From the NCBI RefSeq assembly GCF_014534645.1, contig NZ_JACVQF010000186.1, forward strand, positions 84,641 to 148,640: a DNA stretch of 64,000 nt, written 5' to 3'. The stretch is from Streptomyces griseicoloratus (GTDB lineage: Bacteria; Actinomycetota; Actinomycetes; Streptomycetales; Streptomycetaceae). Of this stretch, positions 16,952 to 25,413 are shown piece after piece; the first letter of the stretch is position 1; each line of letters opens with the position of its first letter. The notes below the pieces were generated by a model, which worked only from the letters and a program-made list of their open reading frames with translations, was not told the DNA's origin and did not search any database. A program made the position numbers and the translations under genes.

Positions 16952-18454
16952 TCACTCGGGGGCCGGGACCAGGCGGGGCGCGTCGGCGTCGGTGCCCTCG
17001 CCGGTGCGGAAGTACGGCGATCTGCGCACCCACTTGGCCCACGCGGCGGCCACCAGGCCCGACGCGATCATCACCAGGGGAGTGAGCAGCAGGAACCAGC
17101 CGTTGTCGGGGCTGACCTCCAGATGGTCGGCGGATCTGTAGAACGACCAGCCGAGGTAACCGCCGAGGGCGAGCAGCACGGCCGCGCTCAGCGCGGGCAG
17201 CACCACCGCGCGCAGCCCCTGCCGCCAGTCCTCGCGCAGCAGGGAGCGGAAGCGCACGGCCGCCGCCAGCGCCGTGAGCGCGTACGACAGGGAGACCACG
17301 ATCCCCACGGCGTTGACCGTCGCCATGATCATGTCGGCCAGGCGCGGGACGACCAGGGCGAGCGCCGCGACCGCCGTCGCCAGCGCGCCGACCAGCAGTG
17401 TGCCGACGGCCGGTGTCCCGTACCGGGCACTGACCCTGGACCACACCGGACCGAGCGTACGGTCCCGGCTCATCGCGAACATCCCCCGTGCCGTCGGGAT
17501 CACCCCGGCCTGCAGCGAGGCGACCGCCGAGAACATCAGCGCCACCAGCGGGAGCGCCGCCAGCGGCTGGGCGGCGAGCCGCTCTCCGAAGTACGCCAGC
17601 CCCTCGGCGCCGTGGCCCGCCAGCTCTTCCTCGGACAGCACGCGCTGGAAGGCGACCGAGCCCAGCAGGAACAGCCCCAGCATCGTCACCAGGGTGATCA
17701 GTCCGGCGCGGGAGGCGTCCCGGGAGTCGCGCACCTCCTCGCCGACGCTGAACGCGGTCTCGAAGCCCCAGTAGCAGAACACCGTCAGCAGCAGCCCCTG
17801 GGCCAGTGCGGTGGCCGACGGGATCGCGAACGGGTCGAACCAGGAGAGGCTGAAGGGGTGCGGGCCGGTGACGATGCCGTAGCCGCAGAAGCCGAGCAGG
17901 ACCACGTACTCGAAGACCAGCAGCCCGGTCTGCAGCCGCGCAGCCGTCCGCACACCCCGCACGGCGGTCAGCGTCACCGCCGCCAGCACCACGACGCCCA
18001 GCGCCGTGGTCTGCGCCGTCGACCCCGGATCCAGTACCAGGCCGCCCACGCGGTGCGCCCCGGCGTCCTGGGCGAGCTGGATCAGCGCCGACCCGGTGAC
18101 CGCCGTGGTGTACGCGAGGAAGGCCACCGTCGCCACGATGTTCACCCAGCCGACCAGGAAACCCAGCCAGGGGCTGAGCGAACGCCCCACCCACACATAG
18201 CCGTTGCCCGCGTTCGGCTCCACGCGGTTCAGCCGGGCGTAGGCCCCCGCGATGCCCAGCACCGGCAGGAACGCCAGCAGCATGATCGCGGGCAGGTGCA
18301 GCCCGACCACCCCGGCCGTGACGCCCAGGCCGATGCCGATGCTGGTGGTCGCGGCCGTGCTGGACGCGGCGATCGCGATGCCGTCGACCACGCCGAGGGA
18401 CTTGCGCAGCACGGGCCGCGCCGGTGGGTCGCTGCCGTAGGGCTCGTCGGTCAT
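16952..18454 (-). CDS. APC family amino acid/amine permease
   Basis: The 500-residue protein has about 12 membrane helices and the APC hallmark in its first helix (VDGIAIAASSTAATTSIGIGLG). GNGYVWVGRSLSPWLGFLVGW in helix 3 and ETAFSVGEEVRDSRDASRAG are also family-typical. It would import an amino acid, polyamine or related compound by proton symport. The ATG at 18454 is followed by a short hydrophilic N-terminus. It is divergent from a TetR-family regulator, with an inverted repeat between them, so TetR control is likely. The amidohydrolase follows 34 bases downstream. Confidence 0.88.
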   Translation of the reverse strand: MTDEPYGSDPPARPVLRKSLGVVDGIAIAASSTAATTSIGIGLGVTAGVVGLHLPAIMLLAFLPVLGIAGAYARLNRVEPNAGNGYVWVGRSLSPWLGFLVGWVNIVATVAFLAYTTAVTGSALIQLAQDAGAHRVGGLVLDPGSTAQTTALGVVVLAAVTLTAVRGVRTAARLQTGLLVFEYVVLLGFCGYGIVTGPHPFSLSWFDPFAIPSATALAQGLLLTVFCYWGFETAFSVGEEVRDSRDASRAGLITLVTMLGLFLLGSVAFQRVLSEEELAGHGAEGLAYFGERLAAQPLAALPLVALMFSAVASLQAGVIPTARGMFAMSRDRTLGPVWSRVSARYGTPAVGTLLVGALATAVAALALVVPRLADMIMATVNAVGIVVSLSYALTALAAAVRFRSLLREDWRQGLRAVVLPALSAAVLLALGGYLGWSFYRSADHLEVSPDNGWFLLLTPLVMIASGLVAAAWAKWVRRSPYFRTGEGTDADAPRLVPAPE

Positions 18455-18523
18455 GCCGGGTCTCCGCTCGCACCAGGGGGCCCGGTCGGCCCCGGTGACC
18501 GCACATGAAACTGCCCGGGTACT

Positions 18524-18542
18524 CAACAGGTCAACGCTGTTG
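18524..18542. promoter_or_regulatory. Inverted repeat, candidate TetR operator
   Basis: CAACAG and CTGTTG form perfect 6-base arms around 7 bases in the 135-base spacer between the divergent permease and tetR-type genes. The position, 48-66 bases upstream of the regulator start, fits an operator that controls both directions. Confidence 0.5.
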
Positions 18543-18589
18543 TCATAAGGTGCGCACACGGCTGTCCACGGCACCGCAGGAGGCATGTC

Positions 18590-19312
18590 ATGACCGAGCG
18601 CGTCGTCCCGCCCGCCGCCCGGCGGCGCAGACGGCCCACCAAACAGGGCGTCGTGCTGTCGGAGGAACTGATCGTCGCCACGGCCCTCAGGCTGATCGAG
18701 GAACACGGCGCCGACGCCCTGTCCGTCCGCCGCCTCGGCCGGGCCCTGGGGGCCGACCCCAGCTCGCTCTACCGGTACTTCCGGCACACCGACGATCTGA
18801 TGCTCGCCATCGCCGACGAACTGATCGGGCGTACCCTGCGCACCTGGAACCCCACCGGTGACTGGCGCGCCGACCTGCGCGAACTCGGCCTGCGCATGCA
18901 CGCCGGGGCGCTCGCCCACCCCCGGGCGGCCGTCCTCAGCTCCTACCGGGTGACCGGGCGCGTGCACGAGATCGAGGCCGTGGAGGCCATCCTCGGTGTG
19001 CTGCGCGGCGCCGGCTTCCCCGACGCCGAGGCGGTGCGGATCTACCACGCCTTCGTCGACCAGACCCTCGCCTTCGGCGCCCTCGACTCGGCCTCCACCG
19101 CACTGCCCGGGCCCGCCCGCGCCGCGGAGGCGTCGGTGTGGCGCGCGACGTACGCCCGGCTGCCCGCCGGCACCCACCCCAACATCGCGGCGACGGCGCG
19201 CCACCTCGTCGCCGACATGCCCCGCAGCTCCTACCCCGCGGCCCTGGAGCTGCTGCTGGAGGCGGCCGAGGCACGGCTGACGGCGTGTCAGCGACGGCCG
19301 GTGGCCGAGTGA
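18590..19312 (+). CDS. TetR family transcriptional regulator
   Basis: This 240-residue protein has an N-terminal helix-turn-helix (LIVATALRLIEEHGADALSVRRLGRALGADPSSLYRYFRH split across residues about 28-66) ending in the SLYRYF signature. The C-terminal ligand-binding half resembles the tetracyclin-repressor-like group. A basic ARRRRRP stretch precedes the HTH. It is divergent from the APC permease and probably represses it in response to the imported compound or a metabolite. The inverted repeat at 18524-18542 is the likely site. Confidence 0.87.
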   Translation: MTERVVPPAARRRRRPTKQGVVLSEELIVATALRLIEEHGADALSVRRLGRALGADPSSLYRYFRHTDDLMLAIADELIGRTLRTWNPTGDWRADLRELGLRMHAGALAHPRAAVLSSYRVTGRVHEIEAVEAILGVLRGAGFPDAEAVRIYHAFVDQTLAFGALDSASTALPGPARAAEASVWRATYARLPAGTHPNIAATARHLVADMPRSSYPAALELLLEAAEARLTACQRRPVAE

Positions 19313-19391
19313 ACGCGGCCGGACGGGACATCCGCAAGGTACGGGGCGACGGGACACGACCGTCCCGTCCCCGTGACCCTTCGGAGGAGAC

Positions 19392-19784
19392 ATGGCACTG
19401 GTGAACGCGGGCGTCGTGGTGCTCGACTGCGCCGAGCCCGAGAAGCTCGCCGAGTTCTACACGGCGCTGCTGGGCGCGCAGCACACGGAGGTGAGCGCCA
19501 ACCGGATCGAGATCAGGGGAGCCGACGGCTTCCGCATGGCGTTCCGGCGGGACGCGAACGCCACCCCGCCGAGCTGGCCCCGCCCCGAGAACTCCCTCCA
19601 GGCCCATCTGGACTTCGTGGTGGAGGACCTGGACGCGGCCGAGCGGGGCGTCGTCGGCCTCGGCGGGCGCCCGCTGGAGGCGAAGGACGCCCCGGGTCCC
19701 TACGAGGAGCGCGGCTTCGCCGACCCGGCGGGTCACTCCTTCACCTTGCGCCGCATGGCGCCGACGGCACCCAAGCAGGGCTGA
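19392..19784 (+). CDS. VOC (glyoxalase-like) family protein
   Basis: The 130-residue protein has the vicinal-oxygen-chelate pattern: VVLDCAEPEKLAEFYTALLG at the start, QAHLDFVVEDLDAAERGVVGLGG in the middle, and FADPAGHSFTLRR at the end. This is the small subgroup often annotated as glyoxalase/bleomycin-resistance-like, with unknown substrate. GGAGGAG lies just before the ATG. It is the last plus-strand gene before a convergent minus-strand pair. Confidence 0.85.
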   Translation: MALVNAGVVVLDCAEPEKLAEFYTALLGAQHTEVSANRIEIRGADGFRMAFRRDANATPPSWPRPENSLQAHLDFVVEDLDAAERGVVGLGGRPLEAKDAPGPYEERGFADPAGHSFTLRRMAPTAPKQG

Positions 19785-19838
19785 GGCCCTGCCCGCGTGC
19801 CGTCGGCGCCGCGGTGCGGCGGGAGGGACGGGCTGCGG

Positions 19839-20138
19839 TCAGTCCCGCCCGCCCGCTTCCTTCGTCGGCCAGACACCGGTCGAGCGTGCGATGGCCTTGG
19901 CACCCGTACGGTCCACGGCGCTGCGCACCACCGCGAAGATGGCGCCCTGGACCGCGGCGGCCAGCAGAATCTCCCCCCAGCCGCGGTCCGGGTCCAGCGC
20001 GTCGGGCGCGTCGTCCTCGTGCCGCATGATCTTCCACGTCTTCTGGAAGGCCATCCCGGCCAGCGCGCCGCCCGCCCAGCCGAGCACGAAGCCGACGGGC
20101 TTGTAGGCGAGGGGGAGCTTCTTCTTTTTCTTGCCCAC
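19839..20138 (-). CDS. DUF4235 membrane protein
   Basis: This 99-residue protein starts with a poly-Lys run and has two hydrophobic segments, VGFVLGWAGGALAGMAFQKTW and LLAAAVQGAIFAVVRSAVDR, which is the DUF4235 pattern. These small actinobacterial membrane proteins have no known function. It is transcribed in the same direction as the glutathionyl-hydroquinone reductase gene 49 bases upstream and may share its transcript. Confidence 0.85.
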   Translation of the reverse strand: MGKKKKKLPLAYKPVGFVLGWAGGALAGMAFQKTWKIMRHEDDAPDALDPDRGWGEILLAAAVQGAIFAVVRSAVDRTGAKAIARSTGVWPTKEAGGRD

Positions 20139-20187
20139 GGGGATCTCCTTCGGTCGGTGAGCGGAACGGGGCCTGGGAAGGGGGCGG

Positions 20188-21213
20188 TCAGGGCCTGCCC
20201 CGGGCCGGGACCTCCTCCTCGGCGCGGACCGGTTTCGGTGGTGTGCCCTCGCCGAACGGCCGGCCGCCCAGCTCCTCGCGGTGATGGGGCGTGAGCCAGC
20301 CGGACAGGTCCGGGCCGAGCGGGACGACGGCCGTCGGGTTGATGCCGGTGTGCACCTGGTAGTAGTGGCGCTTGATGTGGTCGAAGTCGACGGTGTCGCC
20401 GAATCCCGGCGTCTGGAAGAGGTCGCGGACGTACGCCCACAGCACCGGATTCTCCGTCAGTTTCCAGCGGTTGCACTTGAAGTGGCCGTGGTAGACGGCG
20501 TCGAAGCGGACCAGCGTGGTGAACAGCCGGATGTCCGCCTCCGTGATCGTGTCGCCGACCAGGTAGCGCTGCCTCTCCAGCCTCGGCGTCAGCTGTTCCA
20601 GCCGCCGGAACACGCCCGAGCAGGCGGCCTCGTACTCTTCCTGGCCCGTGGCGAAACCCGCCCGGTACACACCGTTGTTGACGTCCTCGTAGACGCCCGC
20701 CATCACCTCGTCGATCTCGTCGCGCCGTGCCCGCGGATACAGGTCGGGCGCCCCCGGCCGGTGCAGGGCGGTCCACTCGGTCGCGAGGTCCAGCGTGATC
20801 TGCTGGAAGTCGTTGGTGACCAGCTTTCCGCTGGGCACGTCCACGATCGCCGGCACGCTCACCCCGCCCGGGTACCCGGTCTCCCGCCGGTCGTACGCCT
20901 CGCTGAGGAAGCGGATGCCGAGGACCGGATCGCGGCCGTCCGGGTCCAGTGTGAACCGCCAGCTGCGGTCGTCCTGGATCGGGTCGGCGATCGCCAGGGA
21001 CAGGGCGTCCTCCAGGCCCAGCAGCCGCCGGGAGACCAGTGCCCGGCTCGCCCACGGACAGGCGCGGCTGACCACCAGACGGTAGCGGCCCGCCTCCACC
21101 GGCCAGCCGTCCCGGCCGTCCGCGGTGATCCGGTCCGCGAAGTGGCTCCTGGACCGCTTGAACGCCTTCCTGCCGTACGCGCTGTTGCCGAACTGCGCGC
21201 TGTCGCCGCTCAT
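20188..21213 (-). CDS. Glutathionyl-hydroquinone reductase (ECM4/YqjG-type GST)
   Basis: The 341-residue protein has the active-site Cys in SRACPWASR near residue 50, the hallmark of xi-class GSTs that reduce glutathionyl- or mycothiyl-hydroquinones. A thioredoxin-fold N-terminal domain and an all-helical C-terminal domain follow (KLVTNDFQQI, RFDAVYHGHFKCNRWKL). As actinobacteria use mycothiol, the physiological thiol is probably mycothiol. The ATG at 21213 follows AGGAGGG. It is divergent from the cation transporter gene. Confidence 0.88.
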   Translation of the reverse strand: MSGDSAQFGNSAYGRKAFKRSRSHFADRITADGRDGWPVEAGRYRLVVSRACPWASRALVSRRLLGLEDALSLAIADPIQDDRSWRFTLDPDGRDPVLGIRFLSEAYDRRETGYPGGVSVPAIVDVPSGKLVTNDFQQITLDLATEWTALHRPGAPDLYPRARRDEIDEVMAGVYEDVNNGVYRAGFATGQEEYEAACSGVFRRLEQLTPRLERQRYLVGDTITEADIRLFTTLVRFDAVYHGHFKCNRWKLTENPVLWAYVRDLFQTPGFGDTVDFDHIKRHYYQVHTGINPTAVVPLGPDLSGWLTPHHREELGGRPFGEGTPPKPVRAEEEVPARGRP

Positions 21214-21327
21214 GCGCCCTCCTGTGGTGGTGTGCCCTGGTGGACACGTTCCCCGTTTTCGGCCATCGGCACTGGTGAGCCGTCCGAACGCGGGTGTGAG
21301 CCGCCCCGGCCGGGGCAGACGGCGAAG

Positions 21328-22311
21328 GTGAGCGGGACATCTTCGAGCGCCGGGACGGGCCGGAAGCCGGATCGCAGGACACGTGTCACCGTGCTGGTGG
21401 CCCTGGCGGCCAACCTGGTGATCGCGGCGGCCAAGGCCGCCGGCGGCTTCCTCGCCGGATCGCCGGCCCTGCTGTCCGAAGCGGCGCACTCGGTGGCCGA
21501 CAGCCTCAACGAGGTCTTCCTCCTCGCCGCCCTGCGCCGCAGCCGTCGCCCGCCCGACCGGCGGCATCCCTTCGGCTACGGGAAGGAGCGGTTCTTCTGG
21601 TCGCTGCTGGCGGCCGTCGGGATCTTCGTGATGGGCGGCTGCTTCTCGTTCTTCCAGGGCGTCGAGGCCCTGCGGACGGGCGCGCGGGAGGACCTCGGCG
21701 GCTACGTGGCCGGACTGGTCGTGCTCGCCGTCGCCTTCGTCGCCGAGAGCGCCTCGCTGCTGCGCGCCCTGCACCAGGTGCGACGGCAGGGCGGGCGGTC
21801 CGCCGGCCTGCGCGACCCGGCCCTGCGCACGGTCGTCGCCGAGGACGGCACCGCGGTGCTCGGCGTGACCCTCGCCGCGATCGGCATGGTGCTGCACCTG
21901 GTCACCGGGCAGGTGGTGTGGGAGGCGTGCGCCTCGCTCGCCATCGGCGCGCTGCTCGTGTACGTCGCCTACCGGCTCGGCCGCGAGGCCCGTGACCAGC
22001 TGATCGGCGAGGCCGCCGATCCGGAGGCCAGCGGCCGGATCCGTGCCCTGCTGCAGGCGCAGCCGGAGATCGACAGCGTCGAGGCGCTGTTCACGATGAA
22101 GACGGGACTCGACTCCGCCCTGGTGGCCGCCCGCGTCGACCTGGTGCCCGGCCTGGACAGCGAGCGGGTCGAGGAGGCCGCCGTCCGCATCAAGCGGTCC
22201 ATCGCGCGCACCGTCCCCCAGGCGGAGCAGATCTTCCTCGACGTGACCGACCGCCCCGCGCGGGAGGCAGAGGAAAGCCCCGCCGCGACGGGGGAACGCG
22301 GCGGGGCCTGA
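21328..22311 (+). CDS. Cation diffusion facilitator family transporter
   Basis: The protein of about 327 residues has six membrane helices and a C-terminal cytoplasmic domain. Metal-site motifs are present: SEAAHSVADSLNE in helix 2 (His-x-x-x-Asp) and EDGTAVLG in helix 5. The family exports Zn, Mn or related divalent metals by proton antiport. I chose the GTG at 21328 because it places the first helix about 20 residues in; no Shine-Dalgarno sequence is convincing. The 3' end contains a terminator hairpin for the convergent gene. Confidence 0.85.
   Translation: MSGTSSSAGTGRKPDRRTRVTVLVALAANLVIAAAKAAGGFLAGSPALLSEAAHSVADSLNEVFLLAALRRSRRPPDRRHPFGYGKERFFWSLLAAVGIFVMGGCFSFFQGVEALRTGAREDLGGYVAGLVVLAVAFVAESASLLRALHQVRRQGGRSAGLRDPALRTVVAEDGTAVLGVTLAAIGMVLHLVTGQVVWEACASLAIGALLVYVAYRLGREARDQLIGEAADPEASGRIRALLQAQPEIDSVEALFTMKTGLDSALVAARVDLVPGLDSERVEEAAVRIKRSIARTVPQAEQIFLDVTDRPAREAEESPAATGERGGA
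22271..22307 (-). terminator. Intrinsic terminator of the nitroreductase gene
   Basis: An 11-base-pair perfect GC stem (22277-22287 with 22297-22307) with a 9-base loop is followed on the minus strand by TTTCCT. It lies 70 bases past the stop of the minus-strand nitroreductase gene and inside the 3' end of the convergent transporter gene. Confidence 0.65.
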
Positions 22312-22378
22312 CCCACGTGTGCCCGGCGGACGCCGGTCCATGCGCGAGGGCCCGGGAAAATCGCCTCCCGCCCGTGGA

Positions 22379-22828
22379 TCAGCTCCCGCCGGCCGGTTCC
22401 AGGACGAAGACCGGGATCTCCCGGTCCGTCTTCTTCTGGTAGTCGGCGTACGGCGGATAGGCGGCGACGGCCCGCTCCCACCACTCGGCCTTCTCCGCGC
22501 CGGTGACCTCACGGGCCGTCATGTCCTGCTTGACCGGACCGTCCTGCAGCTCCACGTGGGGATGGGCCTTGATGTTGTGGTACCAGACCGGGTGCTTGGG
22601 CGCCCCGCCCAGGGAGGCGACCACGGCGTAGCGTCCCTCGTGCTCGACCCGCATCAGCGGCGTCTTGCGGATTTTGCCGCTGCGGGCGCCCAGGGTGGTC
22701 AGCACGATCACGGGCAGGCCCGTGTCCAGCAGCGTCGTCCCCTTGGTGCCGCCGGAACTCTCGTACAGCTCCACCTGCTCGCGCACCCACTGCGTCGGGC
22801 TGGGTTCGTACTCGCCCTCAAGAGGCAT
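22379..22828 (-). CDS. F420-dependent nitroreductase family (Ddn-like) protein
   Basis: The 149-residue split-barrel protein contains [25 protein letters not shown] and [21 protein letters not shown] in separate blocks, diagnostic of the deazaflavin-dependent nitroreductase (DUF385) family. Such enzymes use reduced F420 to reduce quinones, nitro compounds or other electrophiles. The C-terminal [24 protein letters not shown] is typical. The ATG at 22828 is preceded by AAGAGG only weakly. A perfect 8-base inverted repeat lies 47-72 bases upstream. Confidence 0.88.
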   Translation of the reverse strand: MPLEGEYEPSPTQWVREQVELYESSGGTKGTTLLDTGLPVIVLTTLGARSGKIRKTPLMRVEHEGRYAVVASLGGAPKHPVWYHNIKAHPHVELQDGPVKQDMTAREVTGAEKAEWWERAVAAYPPYADYQKKTDREIPVFVLEPAGGS

Positions 22829-22874
22829 GGCATCCGTCCCATCGTCGCGTCGTAACGGCTTACGGGCACCGTGT

Positions 22875-22900
22875 ATGGAACCGACCGGTGCGGGTTCCAT
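22875..22900. promoter_or_regulatory. Inverted repeat upstream of the nitroreductase gene
   Basis: ATGGAACC and GGTTCCAT are perfect 8-base arms around a 10-base spacer, placed where an operator of the minus-strand nitroreductase gene would be. No regulator gene is adjacent. Confidence 0.45.
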
Positions 22901-23221
22901 CCCTACCCCATTCCGCCCGTGAACCGCCCACGGCCGCACGATCGTCCCGTCCGCGGAGGCGTTCCGCGGCCCCCGCGCCACCGGACGGGACACCGGTGCC
23001 CGGCGGGATCCGGCAGGTCGTCCCGGCCCCCGAGCGCCCTCATCGCGCCACGTCCGCCCTCGCGGCCGGCCGTGCGGGACGGCCCCGGGGCCGGTCATCA
23101 TGGCTACGAGGACGGTCACGCCGCGGCCGGCGCCCGCCGCGCGGCCGTCGCGCCGCCCGTCCGGGGGCGATGCCCGGCCAGTTCGCTCCCGGCACCGATC
23201 TGGCCGAAGTACCCGTCGCCG

Positions 23222-23244
23222 ATTAGATGCCCCGGGCATCTAAT
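23222..23244. promoter_or_regulatory. 23-base perfect palindrome upstream of the P450 gene
   Basis: ATTAGATGCCC and its exact reverse complement flank a single C. It ends 40 bases before the P450 start codon. The AT-rich ends (TTAG and CTAA) and GC core suit a dimeric repressor such as a MarR-type protein. There is no T-tract after it, so a terminator is unlikely. Confidence 0.6.
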
Positions 23245-23283
23245 GAGGACGGCACGACGCACACTTCGTCTGCGAGGTCTTCC

Positions 23284-24477
23284 ATGACGGACACGAACCA
23301 CCCCGTCGCCTACCCCCAGGACCGGACCTGCCCCTACCACCCGCCCGCCGCCTACGACGCCCTGCGCGCCACCCGGCCACTGGCCCGCGTCACCCTCTAC
23401 GACGGCCGCACGGCCTGGCTGGTCACCGGGCACGAGACCGCCCGCCGGCTCCTGGCCGACCAGCGCCTGTCGACCGACCGCACCCGCGACGGCTTCCCCG
23501 TCACGACGGCACGCTTCGCCGTGCGCAGCCGCAGGACCGCGCTGCTGGGCGTCGACGACCCCGAGCACCGCGCCCAGCGGAAGACGGTGCAGCCCGAGTT
23601 CACCCTCAAACGCATCGCCGCCCTCCGCCCGCGGATCCAGCGGATCGTGGACGAACGCCTCGACGCGATGATCGCCCAGGGCCCGCCCGCCGAGCTGGTG
23701 AACGCCTTCGCACTGCCCGTGCCCTCGATGGTGATCTGCGCGCTGCTCGGCGTCCCCTACGACGACCACGACTTCTTCGAGGCGCAGTCCCGGCGGCTGC
23801 TGCGCGGACCCACGGCCGCCGAGTCCCAGGACGCCCGCGACCGGCTGGAGGCGTACCTGGGCGAGCTGATCGACCGCAAACGGCGGGAGCCCGGCACGGG
23901 ACTGCTGGACGACCTGGTGCGCAGGCAGCCGGACGACGGCCCGGCCGACCGCGGGGAACTGGTCGCCCTGGCGGTCATCCTGCTCGTCGCCGGCCACGAG
24001 ACGACCGCCAACATGATCTCCCTCGGCACCTACACGCTGCTGCAGCACCCCGAACGCCTGGCCGAGCTGCGAGCCGACCCCTCGCTGCTGCCCGGCGCGG
24101 TCGAGGAACTGATGCGCGTGCTGTCGATCGCGGACGGCCTGCTGCGGCTGGCCACCGAGGACATCGAGGTGGCGGGGCAGACGATCAGAGCCGGTGACGG
24201 CGTCGTCTTCTCGACCTCCGTCATCAACCGCGACGAGACCCTCTACCCCGAGCCGGACACCCTCGACTGGCACCGCCCGGCCCGCCACCACGTCGCCTTC
24301 GGCTTCGGCATCCACCAGTGCCTCGGCCAGAACCTCGCCCGCGCCGAACTGGAGATCGCCCTGCACACCCTCTTCGAGAGGCTGCCCACGCTGCGCCTGG
24401 CCGCTCCCGCCGAGGAGATCCCCTTCAAACCCGGCGACACGATCCAGGGGATGCTGGAACTCCCCGTGGCCTGGTAG
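23284..24477 (+). CDS. Cytochrome P450, CYP105-like
   Basis: The 397-residue P450 has the I-helix oxygen-activation motif AGHETTAN, the K-helix ExxR in EELMRV, and the haem loop FGFGIHQCLGQNLAR with its axial Cys. The N-terminal CPYHPPAAYDALRATRP and GLLDDLVRRQ resemble the CYP105 family, streptomycete P450s that oxidise many xenobiotics and some secondary metabolites. The ATG at 23284 is preferred; an earlier in-frame ATG at 23227 falls inside the upstream palindrome. The ferredoxin gene follows within 13 bases. No ferredoxin reductase is adjacent. Confidence 0.92.
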   Translation: MTDTNHPVAYPQDRTCPYHPPAAYDALRATRPLARVTLYDGRTAWLVTGHETARRLLADQRLSTDRTRDGFPVTTARFAVRSRRTALLGVDDPEHRAQRKTVQPEFTLKRIAALRPRIQRIVDERLDAMIAQGPPAELVNAFALPVPSMVICALLGVPYDDHDFFEAQSRRLLRGPTAAESQDARDRLEAYLGELIDRKRREPGTGLLDDLVRRQPDDGPADRGELVALAVILLVAGHETTANMISLGTYTLLQHPERLAELRADPSLLPGAVEELMRVLSIADGLLRLATEDIEVAGQTIRAGDGVVFSTSVINRDETLYPEPDTLDWHRPARHHVAFGFGIHQCLGQNLARAELEIALHTLFERLPTLRLAAPAEEIPFKPGDTIQGMLELPVAW

Positions 24478-24489
24478 GAGGCTCCGGAC

Positions 24490-24702
24490 ATGCACAGTGA
24501 CACGCGTATCACCATCGACAAGGACCTCTGCATCGGCGCGGGCCAGTGCGCCCTGACCGCGCCGGAGGTCTTCACCCAGGACGACGAGGGCTACAGCACG
24601 CTGCTGCCCGGCCGGGAGGACGGCGGCGGCAGCCCGCTGGTGCGGGAGGCGGCCCGGGCCTGCCCCGTGGGAGCCATCACCGTGCCGGAGGCCGTGCGCT
24701 GA
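24490..24702 (+). CDS. 3Fe-4S type ferredoxin
   Basis: This 70-residue ferredoxin has Cys in DLCIGAGQC and ACPVGAI, the three-Cys pattern of [3Fe-4S] ferredoxins that serve actinobacterial P450s. It follows the P450 gene within 13 bases and has GGAGGC before its ATG, so the two are co-expressed and the ferredoxin is the P450's likely electron donor. Confidence 0.9.
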   Translation: MHSDTRITIDKDLCIGAGQCALTAPEVFTQDDEGYSTLLPGREDGGGSPLVREAARACPVGAITVPEAVR

Positions 24703-24789
24703 CAGCCGGCCGGCGCCGACGGCCCCGTCCCACGGCGGAGCAGGGGCGGCCCCTGTCCGTTCTCCGGACCCGTTCAGTAGGGTTCCGGC

Positions 24790-25335
24790 GTGAGCGAACA
24801 GGCCCCGAACGCCGACCGGCGGTTCCTCTACGTCGTCGTCTGCGCCGCCGGCATCGCCGCGGACGTCAGCAAGCTGATCACCGCCGCGCAGGAGCGCGAC
24901 TGGGAGGTCGGCGTGATCGCGACGCCGGCCGCCATGGGCGGCTTCTTCGACACCGAGGCCGTTCAGGCACAGACCGGCCGCCCGATCCGCTCCGCCTGGC
25001 GCCGCCCCGGCGACCCCCGCCCGTTCCCGCCGCCCGACGCCGTCGTGGTCGCGCCCGCCACCTTCAACACGGTCAACAAGTGGGCCGCCGGAATGGCCGA
25101 CACCCTCGCCGTGGCCACCCTGTGCGAGGCGAGCGGCCTCGGCGTCCCCGTCGCCGTCCTGCCGTGCGTGGCCGACGCGCTGGCGGCCCATCCCGCGTAC
25201 CGGGAGAGCCTGGCACGGCTGCGCGGCATGGGCGTCCGCTTCGGCGAGCCGTACGCCGGACAGCCCGCGCAGGACGGCGCCCGGCCGGAGTTCGCCTGGG
25301 AGCGGGCGCTGGACCTGCTCGACGGACGGCAGTGA
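24790..25335 (+). CDS. Flavoprotein (PPC decarboxylase-like fold)
   Basis: This 181-residue Rossmann-like protein has VVVCAAGIAADVSKLI near the N-terminus and VVVAPATFNTVNKWAAGMADTLA, which matches the flavoprotein family (homologous to CoaC and Ubi decarboxylases). It probably binds FMN. CoaC-type catalytic residues cannot be confirmed, so its reaction is unknown. The GTG start lies 88 bases after the ferredoxin gene. Confidence 0.82.
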   Translation: MSEQAPNADRRFLYVVVCAAGIAADVSKLITAAQERDWEVGVIATPAAMGGFFDTEAVQAQTGRPIRSAWRRPGDPRPFPPPDAVVVAPATFNTVNKWAAGMADTLAVATLCEASGLGVPVAVLPCVADALAAHPAYRESLARLRGMGVRFGEPYAGQPAQDGARPEFAWERALDLLDGRQ

Positions 25336-25413
25336 TCCGGCCGGGGTTCGAGCGCACACGAACACGTACGCTCGCCCCTGGCAGCGATCATCCCGAAGAC
25401 AGGAGCAGCAACG

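Larger units (their letters stand above)
22829..23283. other. Divergent intergenic region
   Basis: This 455-base spacer between the nitroreductase and P450 genes contains no convincing gene. It holds two separate perfect inverted repeats, one near each gene, which suggests that each is controlled by its own regulator. Confidence 0.5.

Noticed and set aside
23227-23283. Upstream ATG as an alternative P450 start
   Set aside because: It lies inside the perfect palindrome and would add 19 residues not found before CYP105-type N-termini.
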